Assembly: GCA_025201705.1 (NCBI GenBank) | Contig: MU616718.1 | Location: forward strand, 1 to 49,806 | Direction: 5' to 3' | Length of the DNA stretch: 49,806 nucleotides | Origin: Dissophora ornata | Lineage: Eukaryota > Mortierellomycota > Mortierellomycetes > Mortierellales > Mortierellaceae | Shown here: piece by piece, positions 12,075 through 26,017 of the stretch | Position numbering within the stretch: position 1 is the stretch's first letter | Layout of the letters: every line of letters starts with the position of its first letter | The notes under the pieces: generated by a model | Databases searched by the model: none | Seen by the model: only the letters and a program-made list of their open reading frames with translations | Told to the model about the DNA's origin: nothing | Position numbers and translations under genes: made by a program

Positions 12075-12082
12075 TATAAAAA
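12075..12082 (+). promoter_or_regulatory. TATA-like box upstream of FAD oxidoreductase
   Basis: TATAAAAA sits 218 nt before the ATG at 12300 in an otherwise mixed sequence. The distance is compatible with a long 5' leader. Identified by sequence only. Confidence 0.35.
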
Positions 12083-12151
12083 GAGCTCCACGGACCCATC
12101 ATCAGGGCCTCATTAACCATCTAGTCTCGGCCTTTTGACGTCCCTGAATTC

Positions 12152-12176
12152 TTTTTTTTTTTTTTGAAAAAAAAAA
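12152..12176. repeat. T14-G-A10 homopolymer inverted tract
   Basis: Fourteen T, one G, ten A: a self-complementary poly(dT)/poly(dA) block 124 nt before the oxidase ATG. Such rigid tracts commonly exclude nucleosomes in fungal promoters (known property; its role here is inferred). Confidence 0.6.
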
Positions 12177-12299
12177 GAGCTGGCTCATCAACCCCTTTTT
12201 GATCTGTACAATACAAACCCTCCTTCCGTTTTCTCGTTTTCCTTTTTTTTCTTCAACTTCTCCTTCACACAACTCCACACCGAGCGAGTCATATCAGAA

Positions 12300-13853
12300 A
12301 TGCTCATGCACACACTCAGCAGCGCAACGCTGCTTCTCGCCCTCAGTTCTTTGGCTCTCGGTGCCGCCCCCACATCTACTACCCATGCCTCATTAAGTTC
12401 TGCACAACAACTCGCCACCTGCTTAAAATCCCTCGGCAGTAAGGTCCTCACCAGCACATCATCTGCTTACGCCAAAGAACGCTATGCGTTTGACCTTCGT
12501 TATACCTTCCAGCCCCAAGTCATTGTCATGGCAAAGACCGAATCCGATGTCCAACTTGCTGTCACTTGTGCAAAGGCCTCCAATATCGCAGTGACCCCTC
12601 GTTCGGGTGGCCATTCGTTTGAGGGCTACTCGATCGGCGGTCAGAACGGCTCGTTGGTTGTGGATCTCGGTGGGTTTAACACAGTCAAGGTGCAGAAGAA
12701 CGGCAAGAAAGCTAAAGTCGGAGCCGGCGTTCGTCTCGGCAAACTTTATCTGGAGCTGTTCAATCAAGGAGGTTGGACTATTAACGCCGGTACCTGCCCT
12801 AGCGTCGGTATTGGTGGACATGCCCTCGGTGGCGGGTTCGGGCTGATGGGTAGAAAATATGGTCTGTTGGTCGACCGCGTCGTCGAGATGGAAATGGTCA
12901 ATGCCAATGGTGAACTCCTCACCGTCTCTGCAACTCAGAACCAGGACTTGTTCTTTGCGCTCCGTGGTGCCGGCGGTGGATCGTACGGTGTCGTCACCTC
13001 TTTTACCATCCTCCCTTTCAAACCCGCGCCTAAAGTCACATCGTTTACTTACGAATGGAAGTTCTCGGACTATGCTGCGGTCCTCAAGGCCTACATTGCC
13101 TTTCAATCCACCGGCACCCGCGATGTTGGTCTCGAGATGAACGTCGGTGCTAGTGGACTGGAGCTTTACGGAATCTTCCAGGGCACCAAGTCCAACCAGG
13201 CTGCCGCAGTGGCCTCCTTCCTCAAGGCGGCCCCCAAGCCCCAAAACGCCGACGTCCGCGAGAGCAGATACATCGACGCCCTGCTGCGCTTCGCCTTTGT
13301 CGAGGGCGGTAGCGACAGCGACAAGAACATTAACGCTCTGGCCCTCCAAAGTCCTTACCACTCTGGTGACTCGCATTACACCAAGGGCAAGTCCCTGATC
13401 TACCCTTCTGCCCTTCAGCCCTCGACCATTGCACTCATTGGCAAATGGGTTGCCCAAAAGCCCAAGGGCTCGACTGCCAACTACATCATCGTGGATCTCT
13501 GGCGCGGCGCTGTCCAGGATACCGCTGTCTCTGCCACGTCGTTTGTCCATCGTAATGCCCACTCCGTCTTTGAATTTGTGGTCGAGTGGGATGAGAGCTC
13601 AAATGCGAAACCAGGCAAGCCTGATTGCCAGCCTTGTCTGCAGTGGATGAACAATATGTACGCCGAGTTCTTGGCGGATTTCAAGGCGAACTACTCTGGC
13701 GGCGTCCGTGGTTACCAGAACTACATCGATATGGGCATGCCCAACTGGATGGATGCCTACTACGGACAGGCTTTGCCCCGTCTGAAGCAGATCAAGGCGT
13801 CTGCGGACCCTACCAACGTCTTCAGGTTTCCTCAGAGCATCCCTCTCAAGTAG
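12300..13853 (+). CDS. Secreted berberine-bridge-like FAD oxidoreductase
   Basis: Single-exon, 517 aa flavoprotein of the PCMH/BBE family, which oxidises sugars, alcohols or alkaloid-like substrates with O2. The N-terminal LSSATLLLALSSLALGAAPT is a clear signal peptide, so secretion is expected. The PCMH FAD-binding domain spans about 60-240. RSGGHSFEGYS supplies His105 and AGTCPSVGIGGHALGGG supplies Cys166; both are the residues used for bicovalent (8-alpha-histidyl, 6-S-cysteinyl) FAD attachment in the family. The BBE C-terminal block is present (NYIDMG, YYGQALPRLKQIK, DPTNVFRFPQSIP). Codons are strongly C-ending, suggesting high expression. The substrate cannot be read from sequence. No biosynthetic partners flank it, so a carbohydrate oxidase is as likely as a secondary-metabolism enzyme. 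AATAAA follows at 13892-13897. Confidence 0.94.
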   Translation: MLMHTLSSATLLLALSSLALGAAPTSTTHASLSSAQQLATCLKSLGSKVLTSTSSAYAKERYAFDLRYTFQPQVIVMAKTESDVQLAVTCAKASNIAVTPRSGGHSFEGYSIGGQNGSLVVDLGGFNTVKVQKNGKKAKVGAGVRLGKLYLELFNQGGWTINAGTCPSVGIGGHALGGGFGLMGRKYGLLVDRVVEMEMVNANGELLTVSATQNQDLFFALRGAGGGSYGVVTSFTILPFKPAPKVTSFTYEWKFSDYAAVLKAYIAFQSTGTRDVGLEMNVGASGLELYGIFQGTKSNQAAAVASFLKAAPKPQNADVRESRYIDALLRFAFVEGGSDSDKNINALALQSPYHSGDSHYTKGKSLIYPSALQPSTIALIGKWVAQKPKGSTANYIIVDLWRGAVQDTAVSATSFVHRNAHSVFEFVVEWDESSNAKPGKPDCQPCLQWMNNMYAEFLADFKANYSGGVRGYQNYIDMGMPNWMDAYYGQALPRLKQIKASADPTNVFRFPQSIPLK

Positions 13854-14131
13854 TCATCTTCATTCTCAGCATTCATACACAGCGTTCATAGAATAAAAAA
13901 AAGCATTCAGCTGTCAGATTTTTTTTTTTTTTGTATACTGTTTATTGTACAAGCATGTAAGGGGATCTGTTTTTTGTGCTTTTTTTCCTTGCCGCTGGTG
14001 AGTGCTAGTAAGTGTGCGTGTGATTGTGTGATTGTGTGTTGGGGATGCATGTGGATAAAATAGAAAGAAGATGAAGAACAGGAGGTAGGAGCCGAGCAGG
14101 TATTTGCGAATGAACTAAATCGAGGCAAGGG

Positions 14132-17100
14132 TCATTCGGCATGGTTTGCAGGCTCAATAGCGGGTGCATTATCCAAGGTCCTTTTCTCCTCCGCAACCTC
14201 CTTGCTCTCGAACTCAGGTACATCTGTCGCCACTGCCTTGGTCGCTTCAACAGTATCGTCAGGGACTTCATTTGGTCCGATCGACACAGGCGGCTGTCCA
14301 TTAAGTTTAGGATCCTCGTCGTCATCCACGGAACGTTTAAAATCCCGTGCCAGGTCGCTTCTCAGATGAATGGCTGCCTGAGTGGCGTGATCCTTGTCTC
14401 CTGATGATCCTGCCTTCACTTCACCCTCATTAGGATGGCCACCATCACTGTTAGCGGAGCCTGCTTTGACAAACACAATGCCAGTTCGCACCACAGCAGG
14501 TGGTAGGTTGGATCCGGAGGGCAATGGCGACACGGATCTGGGCCTCGAGTTGGGAGACGACAACGGCGATGGCGAGCGTCCGTTTTTCATATTATTCAGC
14601 TTGAACTTGATGGGTGCGCTGGATCCCTCGTTTACTGGCGTTGTTCTCTGAGAATCCGCAGAATCGCTCATGACCTGATCCTGCTGAGCAATATTCTCTG
14701 CCTCCTCCGAATCCAGTTTGATACGTTTCTCTGGCGGTGGCAGAGTTGAGGATCCCGAAGCACCCGTGCTCTTTGCTAGCACCCTCGAACGCCAATTAAA
14801 CGCTCCTTCATCGTCTTCATCGTCCTCATCCTCACCATAATCCACCAGCTTCCTGCGCAGTAACGACGTCGGTGGGGACAAGGACGTCTGAGAGGCAAGA
14901 ACCGGCGCTGTATCCTTCTCCATAGAAACATCATGCTCCAAATCGTCATCCGATCCCTCCTTGACTCTCCTTCTGAGATCGGAAGCTGGTGGATCATCCT
15001 CATGTTTCCCTTCGTCTGGTACTTCGTCCTCGTCATCTGAATTATTAAAGTATGCCTCCTCATCATCATCCACTGTCGTCGAGGACCACGCCTTCTGATC
15101 AAGTGCTCCTCGCTTGGCTGAACTTGTCTCGCTCGCGGCAGCTTCTGCTGCCTCTGCATCAGCCACGGAGGAATCTTGTTGTTGCTCATATCGCCGGATC
15201 AATACCTTGAATGTGTTGACGTATTCGATATTCTTTAGCTTGTCGCCATACAAAGGCACGACATGCGAAATTAGCGACCTGATGTTCTCCTGTTACAAGT
15301 ACGACGTAAACGTTAGCGCAATCATGGTAAGAAAGCCCGTGTTGCCCATCCTACTTTCAACAATTGCTTGTCAAGTCTAACTTACGTTCCGTATAAAGTC
15401 GAAAAATTCAATGCATGCCGAGTTAAGCAGATTGTTCTTATTGTGAGTGGAAAGTAGTGCATCCACGATATGCTGAATTATGTTGTGTTTGATTAGGTAT
15501 CGGTGGTAAAACTCGTCGTTCAATCCAATGCACGTCCTGAAGAACCGCAATGCAGCTATAAGTAATCCACCAGTGGTTAATAGGAGCAACGACAATGTTT
15601 GCTAAACGCCAATAACGGGCAAAAAGGATGTCGCGCGGGATCTTACATAGACGGAGGTGCTGATCGCGGTTTTTTAACAGTAGGCACACTTTGCCGACAA
15701 CGCCACTCGAGAGGACATAATACTTGCTCCGGAAGGAGTGATGCCGGACCATGAATGAAAGGATTTGACAGATGTTTTCGCACAGAGTTGCCACGGGACG
15801 TGTAAATATCGTTGAGTCTAAAATAAAAACGCGGCCAATTAGATAACGCAAGCATACAAATGGGCAGAGCAGTTTCTCTCCCGACTTTATCGGCAAGATA
15901 TGATAGGCCGTCGTTTGCGTACCTTCAGAAAGCTCCAGCAGCGGCGAAACAAACTTTCCAACATAAGGGTTGTAAAACAGCTCCAGAAATTTGTCCGCGT
16001 CTGGATCTAGATTAGGCATGCTATCCAGTGTTACTGGCATTCCATTGTCGCCCTGATTCGTGTTGGTGTCCAGCAACATACGGATGACCTCTGAATACTG
16101 TAGTTTGATGCCCATGTCCTCCTCTGCAAGAAACTGGTCCAAGATGATATCCATGAGTTGCTTGGATGACTTTTCCTCAGCCTGCTTAACAATGTACGAC
16201 CTCACTAAATTTGGGTCATGCTCCATCGCCGACAAAAATATTTCTGCTCCAGCCATCTTGATCTTTCGGTCCGAGTCTGACAGAGCCGTCTCAAAAACGT
16301 TGAACAAACCGGTTTGGCTCAAAGTTCTATTCAGTTCAGCCAAACACAATCACGTCGGCATCAGTAAGAGTCCATGCGTTGCAGGGCAAAAAATGATCTT
16401 CTGTATTGATCTCCATACCGGTATAGGCCGACGCGCGTAGGCAGTTGCGTCGTTTTGGCAATGGAGCAAAATTGCTGTACAAATAAGATCACGTCCCGTT
16501 TCCGCTCCAGGGGCTCAGACTCATTCTCCAGAATTCCAAACAGTTCCTTCAAGAATGCGCGATCCTGATGGATATAATTCACAATATCGATATTGTGGAA
16601 GAAAATAAGCGATCCCAAGATGGACGACAAACTCTCGTCCACGACGCGTGATAGTACAGTATCCCTGAGGAAGTGCAGCCGATATGCCTGATGAATCTTT
16701 TGCTCCACCTCTGGATCGTTGATGGGAATAATCTGCTTGTACTTTGCCCGCTTGGTGAGAAATTCCCGGTACTCCTCCTTTTGATCGCCGAACTCTGGAT
16801 CATCTATTTGAGCCAGTACAAAGCAAATTATAAAGTAAGTCCCAGCCGTCCATTATTCATCAGCAATGACATCCAATCCTAAAAGAAGTATCGAAAAGTA
16901 AGATGACAAAAGCTCCTTACATTCCAACATTCCAAGACAGCCAACAATAACTTCGTCCTTGAGGATATACTGGATGATGGCGATATCATTCAGCATGACT
17001 GTTTCCATGATGAATTATTGAAAAATTACAAGTTAGTCTTTGGCGCTGCTGAGTTTGTGAACAGTGCACGAAGAATATTCTTTGGTGCCACTCACTGATT

Positions 17101-18449
17101 CCAAGCATGATCCCGTGCAAAAGATGCAAATCTGACCGACTCTCCAAGTCTTCGCAAGTTTCCAGAATAGGGAAAAGCTTATCGATGTAGTTCTAGATCA
17201 ATGAAACAGAGATGCGGAGAAATGTCAGCAGTTGTGGAACATTTCTAGGCCCTATTTTGAACACCAAAATACGTACATCGATGATGATGAACGCCGCCAG
17301 TTTTTCCTTTTCGTTCATTCCATTCTGAGCTTCCTTGATCAGGTTTTCAATTTCTGCCAGGTTGGAGATGTCAGGATCCGGAAGGCTGATAAATTCGCCA
17401 CTTCCTACGCCATTGACATCTGATGGATCTGAAAATAGATCCTCAGCTACAAATAGGGGAGCGTTAGTACTGCTGATCTGGTAGTATTACACGCGAATGA
17501 TGTGCCAGGCTCTCGTACCATAATGCTGCTGAACCTCATTGATGTTGTCCCTACAATTAAATGACAAATGTCATCGATCAGTCTCGATATATAGCTATAA
17601 TACTCATGATCATATCTAGCGTCGCATGAAAACATCTGTATCCTCGCTTTACCAGATCTCTCCGCATCCTTCTGCTTCCTGGAAACTTAGTGCGAGATCC
17701 TCGCCGTTCTCCTCGGACCATACAATCAAAGTTTCTATGAAGAAATAATAAGGGTATGTGGGGTATGTTAAATCATTTTGCAACAAAGCGCGTGTTGTCC
17801 CTGTTTAATTTAGTGTTGCGAATACAAAGCCATACCCTGCTGTCTCTGATACAAATCCTCGCCGACCCTTATCCGAGTCCTCAGCAAGAACTTGTCCTCC
17901 TCATCCTCAGATTGCACGATCAAGGTTCCTTCAGACTTATCCTAAAATATCATGGTGACAGGACCATTCGTTCCGTGAGCAATCAGATAACAGGCGCATG
18001 CAGACATGATCTCGGTGTGTACATGGTAACGAAGCACATGAACAACGCGCGGTCTTTTCCGTATATGTAAAAGTAATGTGATCGCGTGTCGCATAATTTT
18101 CTTTATCCTTCCGCAGACGTTTCAGCCGTCGATCATCCCGATATGAGATACAGTATTGCGCAGGCTCCTTTGCTGCTAGTCGGCTGCAACAAGGCGTGTC
18201 TTTGTCGACTTTAAAACCATGCCTTATGGTGAAAGACAAGGAGAGGGAGGGCCGATGTCCCGATTGCTGATTTTCATAATCCTCCCTTGAAACGAGTGCA
18301 TTGCTGAGGGTTGAGATGCAAGGTCCATGATGGTCAAGACCCCTTACCAGGTTGAACTCGCAAGAGCAATGGCCAGTGCCTTGGTCGATCCATTGATTGC
18401 CGGCGCTAAGTTTGTAGACCTTCACACGCATCCTTGCGTTCGGATCCAT
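14132..18449 (-). CDS. PSY2: Protein phosphatase 4 regulatory subunit 3
   Basis: Substrate-recruiting subunit of the PP4 complex (PP4R3/SMEK/Psy2), acting in DNA-damage and nuclear signalling. Twelve exons: 18449-18348, 17941-17836, 17734-17653, 17550-17519, 17446-17277, 17192-17096, 16998-16921, 16803-16419, 16326-15923, 15817-15647, 15555-15386 and 15289-14132; 984 aa. All introns are GT-AG and phases match. The N-terminal PH/EVH1-like domain (RVKVYKLSAGNQWIDQGTGH, TLIVWSEENGEDLALSFQEA) is followed by the Smk-1 armadillo region (EYDPEFGDQKEEYREFLTK, GLNDEFYHRYLIKHNII, SACIEFFDFIRNENIRS). The ~350-residue tail is acidic and Ser-rich, with EEAYFNNSDDEDE resembling the family's acidic tail motif. 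The first intron is long (406 nt). ATG 18449 is preferred; the frame extends 15 nt further only to a GTG. Confidence 0.93.
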
Positions 18450-19166
18450 GTTGTCCAGGCGCACGGCAGGCTAGGCAGGATAAGCAGGGTTGCAAGAAGG
18501 CGGTGGCGCTGCGGATCCCAGACTTTGTCGGATGCAGTGATTATATTAAATAGTAAATTACAGGAGAGGGCGAGATGGGGTTGTCCTGATGATAATCCCG
18601 AATATGTGATTTCACGTGTGTGACTGAGAAGATCGAAAAGGAAGGATTTGATGGACGATGAGAGTGCTCCGCCGAGAAAAAAAAAACACGAAAGCGACCA
18701 AATACAACCGATATAGGGGAATATGAAGTAATGGTACACAACCTAATTAGATGCCAAAGGTGGCGATCGTCAGACGAAACGAGATTAATCAACTGAGTTT
18801 CATTCGTAGCCTAAAAAACTGCAGCCGGGAAGCGACGGACAGAAAGAGAGAGAGAGAGCGCCCACCATTCAAATGCACCGGCGACAAGACAACCAGCAAG
18901 GCAGTGCACAGCGAGGGCGGGGATGAGCAGAGCAGAGGGAAGATCTTAGGGGCGGCAATGAGAGGAAGAAAAAGGGGAATGCGCTCCTCTGCCACCACAG
19001 CACCCCATCAGGTCAATAATGGCAATATGCAATGCATTTACTTTGTCATGTGACTTTTATTTCTTGGTGCCAGCTTTGTTTACTTTTTTTTTTTTTCTTC
19101 TTCCTCCTCCTCCTCCATCGCCACTCAACGTCAAGCTTCTCCACCCCCTTCTCCCTATTCATCGCA
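18450..19166. other. Divergent promoter region, PP4R3 / CGR1
   Basis: 717 nt between two outward-facing starts. It holds a short GAGA run (about 18844-18861) and, just before the CGR1 start, a T-rich then TCC-repeat stretch (19084-19120) typical of a pyrimidine-rich fungal leader. No gene or RNA seen. Confidence 0.5.
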
Positions 19167-19665
19167 ATGACCGCTAAACAACCCATCCCTCAGGAGCCAG
19201 CAAGGCGCATTTCAGGAAAGGACTGGAAGTTGGCCAAGACTGCCACCCGTCGCACGCAGATGCCCAACGCCCTGAAGCAGACATATGCCGAACGCATGGC
19301 GAAGACCAAGCAGCTCAACATTGCCCGCGATTTGGCAAAGTCCATGACACAGGAAAAGATTGATGACAAGCGTGTAAGTTGGAAATGGAGCTGTTTGCTT
19401 TGCATGGGATCGTGGGATATGGAAGTCTTGATCAAGAACTGAATGTATCTGCTGTGGGATCCAGAGGATATCCGGAAATGATCAATTGATACTTACTTGC
19501 CCGTCCATGCATTCCGATCTGTCCACATAGCGCAAGAGAGAGATCACCGAGGAGAGGAAAAAGATTCAGGAGGAGAAGGAGAGGATTGCAAGCTTGGCAG
19601 CCAAGATGTCAGCCAACAAGCTCAAGAGACTGAAAAAGAAGGCGGGCAACCTCAAGGGACGCTAA
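19167..19665 (+). CDS. CGR1: rRNA-processing protein Cgr1
   Basis: Small nucleolar protein of the Cgr1/CCDC86 family, needed for processing of pre-rRNA for the 60S subunit. Two exons, 19167-19373 and 19531-19665; the intron has GTAAGT...ATAG. 113 aa, the usual size for the family. It begins with the conserved ISGKDWKLAKTATRRTQMP block, then turns into a highly charged Lys/Arg/Glu coiled coil (KREITEERKKIQEEKERIA) and ends KLKRLKKKAGNLKGR, the family's basic C terminus. It is followed 299 nt later by UBC12 on the same strand. Confidence 0.92.
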
Positions 19666-19964
19666 AGCACAGCCTGGTTGTCTTTGCTCCCTCATCCACT
19701 TCGTCTTTTTCTTGTACTATATCATTTGCATTCTTTTCTTTAAAAATATAATTGAACCATGAAACCGTGCACGAGTCGAACTGAGGCATCGATTCGAGTG
19801 GGCAATGTGTGCTATTTCAAATTTTGGTGTGACGTGTCTTTTTTCTGGTTATGCATTCCATGAACTTCTCTGCCATCACATCGCGCCGCAGACGATTATT
19901 CATTACTGTTCAACTACATCAATCACCCTTTCCACCCCACCCACTCACCAAACAACACCCCACA

Positions 19965-21242
19965 ATGATTAAAATCTGGTCTATGAAAAAGGAGAATCTC
20001 GGCGTCGACAAGAAGAAGCCGAAAGTCAGCGCTGGACAGATTCGTGTTCAGAAAGGTTTGTAGTTTTTTAATAAGCATTCAGATGCCTACCCATTGCGGT
20101 GTGTTTGGCTGAGCTGCATTCAAGTCGCTACCGGCATCAAGGAGCGTGAATGGTCGCTGACCCTCTGCTCCCATTTGTTTGATGTAATTTAATATAGATT
20201 TGAACGAACTGGACCTCCCAAAGACAATGAAGATGACATTCCCTGTCCCCGAGGACTTGCTCAACTTTGAGCTCGAGATTTCCCCCGATGAAGGTGAGGA
20301 CACAATGCAGGACAGCAATGCGAGATCTGGACTTTACCACTGTGGACTGCGGCAGCTACGATGCTCACCAATGGACTATTCGGTGGGGGAAAAAAACATA
20401 ATCCAGTCCTGCGAAATAAGACCTGTCCAATGGATGCTGCACATGTTTGAAGTTGGTGATTGGGGGGCGATCGGGGCTGTCGAAATCGAGCAGCGATGAG
20501 GACAATGCGCCCAGCACTATGGAAACCCGAAAATCCTGCGAGTTGCACATGCCCATGAAGACGATTCAACTGTTGTTTCGACATTATGAGGAAGTGAAGC
20601 CTGGACATTGTCCAAAGGAGGCGCATAGCACAAACCTTTTTTTACCCCTGAACTGACGAAAAAAAAAAATGATTTTTCGAACTTGGTCTCGTGTAGGCTT
20701 CTATGCTGGAGGCACTTTCAAGTTCTCGTTCGCTGTCAATGGAAACTATCCCCATGATGCACCAAGCGTCAAGTGCTTGCAAAAGGTATGCGTTGGTTTT
20801 TTTATTGCTTCAAGACGATTTCTTTTTGCTGCAGGCTTATTCAGCAAAAAATAAGGGTAGTCTGGATCATGAGACCGTTTACCGTGTCTGACTTGGACAA
20901 CTGACTGACCCATGTGTGTTTTTTGCCACCAAAATTAAACCCTCCCTCGAAATAATCTTTTTTTTTTCGATGGGTACACAGATCTACCATCCCAACATCC
21001 AAGCGGACGGCAAGATCTGTCTAAACATTCTGCGCGAGGACTGGAAGCCAGTGTTGACGCTAAACTCGGTCATGGTCGGACTCCAATATCTGTTGCTGGA
21101 ACCTAATGCGGATGATCCGCTCAACAAGGAGGCTGCAGAGGACTTGCGAACAAACCGACGCAATTTTGAGACGAATGTGCATAAGAGTATCCGGGGAGGC
21201 ACTGTTAACGGAGTCACGTACGACAACGTCATGACAAAGTAG
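19965..21242 (+). CDS. UBC12: NEDD8-conjugating enzyme Ubc12
   Basis: E2 enzyme that takes NEDD8/Rub1 from its E1 and transfers it to cullins. Four exons: 19965-20055, 20198-20293, 20697-20785 and 20982-21242; 178 aa, close to the family length of ~180. The N-terminal extension [10 protein letters not shown] is the E1-docking peptide typical of Ubc12. The UBC fold follows: [19 protein letters not shown], then HPN at 95-97 and catalytic Cys105 in [15 protein letters not shown], then [17 protein letters not shown]. All key residues are intact. The second intron is unusually long (403 nt). The frame closes with TAG at 21240. Confidence 0.96.
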
Positions 21243-21963
21243 TTGGATGAGAAAGAAAAAAAAAGAAAAGAAAAGAAAACGCTACAGTAAACACGCAGCT
21301 AAGACAAATCCTGAAAGACTCCGAACTGCAACACCAACAGTCCCCTTCACAATAAAAGATCCATTGTACCAACATCCAAGGATAAACAATACCATGAAAT
21401 ATATGATACAGGAAAATCTGCACGCTTTGCCTGCCTTGTTTTTTTGGAATGTGGATCGGTCAACGCCCAAGTTACCTGTTGCGGTCATCCCCGATGCGGC
21501 TCGGCCTTGGACTATTCCAGGTGACAGGCCGCTCGCTTGAGCTTTATAGTCGGTATAACGATACCCCTTGCGAATAATCCTCTTGCGAACAATTCTGTTT
21601 CTTTTAAACAATCCTCGGCATTTCATGGGCCGGGGATAATTTTTCCAGGTGATCGAACAAAAGGCAAAATTTTATCATGTGACGACAAAGATACACTTTA
21701 ACTTGCTTCCCCGCACCAGCTGGCGTGCCGAACGCCGAAGGAATGGATGGTGTGCCAGTAGACGTTCCACACGATCCTTCAATTCCTTCAAATAGCGCCT
21801 CAGTTATTCCTCCAACCCCGCTTTTTTTTTCATATTTCTTCTTCTCCCACCCTCACTCTTCATCTCCATTCTCACTCTTCTTCTCCCACCTTCTTCAAGG
21901 ACCTTCCTCAAAACACACCGCACTACCCCCCTCCGCTGCAGAATTAAATTTCACACGAACAAT
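21243..21963. other. Intergenic between UBC12 and dienoyl-CoA reductase
   Basis: 721 nt. The first part is the UBC12 3' UTR, starting with an A-rich run. The last ~150 nt (about 21820-21960) are strongly CT-rich with repeated CACTCTTC and CTTCTCCCACC units and form the leader of the next gene. No coding or RNA gene is supported. Confidence 0.5.
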
Positions 21964-23328
21964 ATGTCCATCCCCGTCCCTACCACCACCATCTTCAAGG
22001 AGGATATCCTCAAGGGCAAGGTTGCCTTTGTCACCGGTACGGAGCTTGGGAGAGTTGTACTGGTTTTCTTTTTGTCTGGCGCTTTTTTCGCCATTGACAA
22101 AGTCCCACATTTCGACCATGCGTACCCCATGGCGGATTCGCAAGGCGCAGCGTTACTCACTCGCCACCCATTCATTGGTGATGCTTCATTTCCTTTTCCT
22201 TTTTTTTTTTCTTCTTTTTTGTTTCCATAGGCGGCGGATCCGGTATCTGCAAGGGTATGGCCGAGGCATTGGCCCGTCACGGCGCCAAGGTCACCATTGT
22301 CAGCAGAACGTAAGTGGGGACGCTGTTCCCACGTGTCCAAAGACTGCATTTAGAAAATATATTGAGCCGATCTATCGATCATGTTTTTCTGTCGGTTCAA
22401 CCGATCATTTGAGGCGATGAAACTCAAATGAAAGAAGAAAAAGAAAAAAGGAACGAGCAACAACTCGGACGATTCAGCATGCAGCATATTCATTCATCGA
22501 CAAGAAATCGAGGCGTATCCGGGGAACGATCTTAATGCAGTTTCCGAGTGAAAAGATTTGAAATATGACCCCTAACGCCCTTTCATCTCTTATTTTTCTC
22601 ATCCCCAACACAGCCTCTCGAAGCTCGAGGTGGCCGCCAAGGAGATGCGCGCGTCGACTGGCGGCGAGTTCTTTGCAGTCGCAGCCGATGTCCGTGATCA
22701 CAAGCAGATCCAAGCTGCTGTCGACAAGCACATGGCCCACTATGGACGTCTCGATATCCTCATCAACGGTGCCGCCGGCAACTTCTTATCGCTCTCGCAG
22801 CACCTCTCCTTCAACGCCTTCCGCTCTGTCATCGAGATCGATCTTATCGGCACTTTCAACACCACCAAGATCTGCTTCCCTCACTTGAAGGCCTCCAAGG
22901 GTTCCATCATCAACGTCTCCGCCACCCTCCCTTATAACGGTCAGATTTTCCAGGCCCATGCCTGTGCTGCCAAGGCTGGTGTCGATGCCCTTTCTCTTGT
23001 CTGGGCCAACGAGTGGGGTCCTCTCGGTATTCGCTCCAACTGCATTGCCCCAGGCCCTATTGCCAACACGGTCGGAATGTCCAAGTTGGCACCGGATGCG
23101 GAGGCTGTGCGTGTGCCCATTGGCCGCATGGGTGAGATCAGGGATATCGAGCATGCGACCTTGTACTTGGCCTCGGATGCCGCTTCGTTCGTGACAGGCC
23201 AGGTCTTGATTGTCGACGGTGGCAACTGGTTGCAACCTGGAATGTCTCATGGATACCCAGAAGTCTGCAAGCAGGAGCTCAACATGCGCTCCATCATGGA
23301 GCCCGAGAACCCCAAGTCCAAGCTGTAA
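21964..23328 (+). CDS. SPS19: Peroxisomal 2,4-dienoyl-CoA reductase
   Basis: NADPH-dependent short-chain reductase that removes 2,4-dienoyl-CoA intermediates during beta-oxidation of polyunsaturated fatty acids. Three exons: 21964-22036, 22231-22309 and 22614-23328; 288 aa. Splicing restores the cofactor loop GKVAFVTGGGSGICKGMAEA (about residues 18-37). NGAAGNFL and SATLPYNGQIFQAHACAAKA are the DECR2/Sps19 signature, the latter containing the catalytic Lys; IVDGGNWL is the usual C-terminal SDR motif. The protein ends PKSKL, a perfect PTS1, so it should be imported into peroxisomes. Exon 3 is strongly C-ending in codon use, which suggests good expression. It converges with CCT; the two stops are 198 bp apart. 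Confidence 0.95.
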
Positions 23329-23526
23329 AAAAAACCAACAACCAACAAAAATGTCAATGATGTATCCATACTCTCCTTTGTCCATAAACAAGACGAATTT
23401 TGTGAAATAGATCTTTCAACTGTGAACGGACACTTTATTATGTTGTGTCACAGAGATACCGTGTAATTCACTTTTTGACATTGATGTTGTTACAAAGAGC
23501 TACGAGTAACCATCTTGCTCTGACTA

Positions 23527-25620
<2,094 letters not shown>

Positions 25621-26017
25621 GACTTTGTTTGTTTTTGCCTTGGTGAGGGGGCGGTGGGGGAATGGAATGAGGGAATGGAATGTAGCCGAATGAAGAGAAG
25701 GAAAGAGGAAAGTTCGACGGGTTGATTGCTTAAAATATATACTTTCCAAACATCAAATGTCAAATGCGCTGCAGCCAACCCACAGACCAACAAGCTCATT
25801 GCCACCAAATCAGTCCATCACATGCCCCTGACTTGCCCCCACGGCGACAGGCCCATTGACATGCTTCGAATAAAACAAATGATCATTTATTTGGATCGGA
25901 TCTTCTCGTTATTATGTCATATAATTAGTTCGCTCTCCTATTGCTGTGTTCTTTATCATCACTGCTGCTGCTGTCGGTGTTGGCGTATCTTCATCCTCCT
26001 TGTCACACTTAACGGAT
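25621..26017. other. CCT promoter and 3' UTR of SH3 gene
   Basis: 397 nt between tandem minus-strand genes. The part next to CCT is CT-rich on the coding strand. The middle carries a short run of TGCTGCTGCTG (about 25962-25975) not inside a reading frame I support. Nothing else seen. Confidence 0.45.

Larger units (their letters stand above)
11187..12299. other. Intergenic between arrestin and FAD oxidoreductase
   Basis: 1113 nt holding the arrestin 3' UTR (AATAAA 11353-11358) and the promoter of the downstream oxidase. It contains a 7-bp inverted repeat TGTTACA...TGTAACA (11982-11988 / 11995-12001), a TATA-like box, and a T14-G-A10 tract at 12152-12176. No supported gene. Confidence 0.55.

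Noticed and set aside
12459..13562. Long minus-strand ORF (about 367 codons) antisense to the FAD oxidoreductase
   Set aside because: It is a shadow of a strongly codon-biased gene; the translation has no family features and the sense strand carries an unbroken, recognisable protein.
18348..18623. Plus-strand ORF overlapping the first PP4R3 exon
   Set aside because: Shadow of the conserved minus-strand exon 1 (RVKVYKLSAGNQW); no independent evidence.
20294..20696. ORFs inside the long UBC12 intron as possible extra exons
   Set aside because: Joining exon 2 directly to exon 3 gives the exact Ubc12 motif SPDEGFYAGG, so no exon is missing; the intronic ORFs have no motif.
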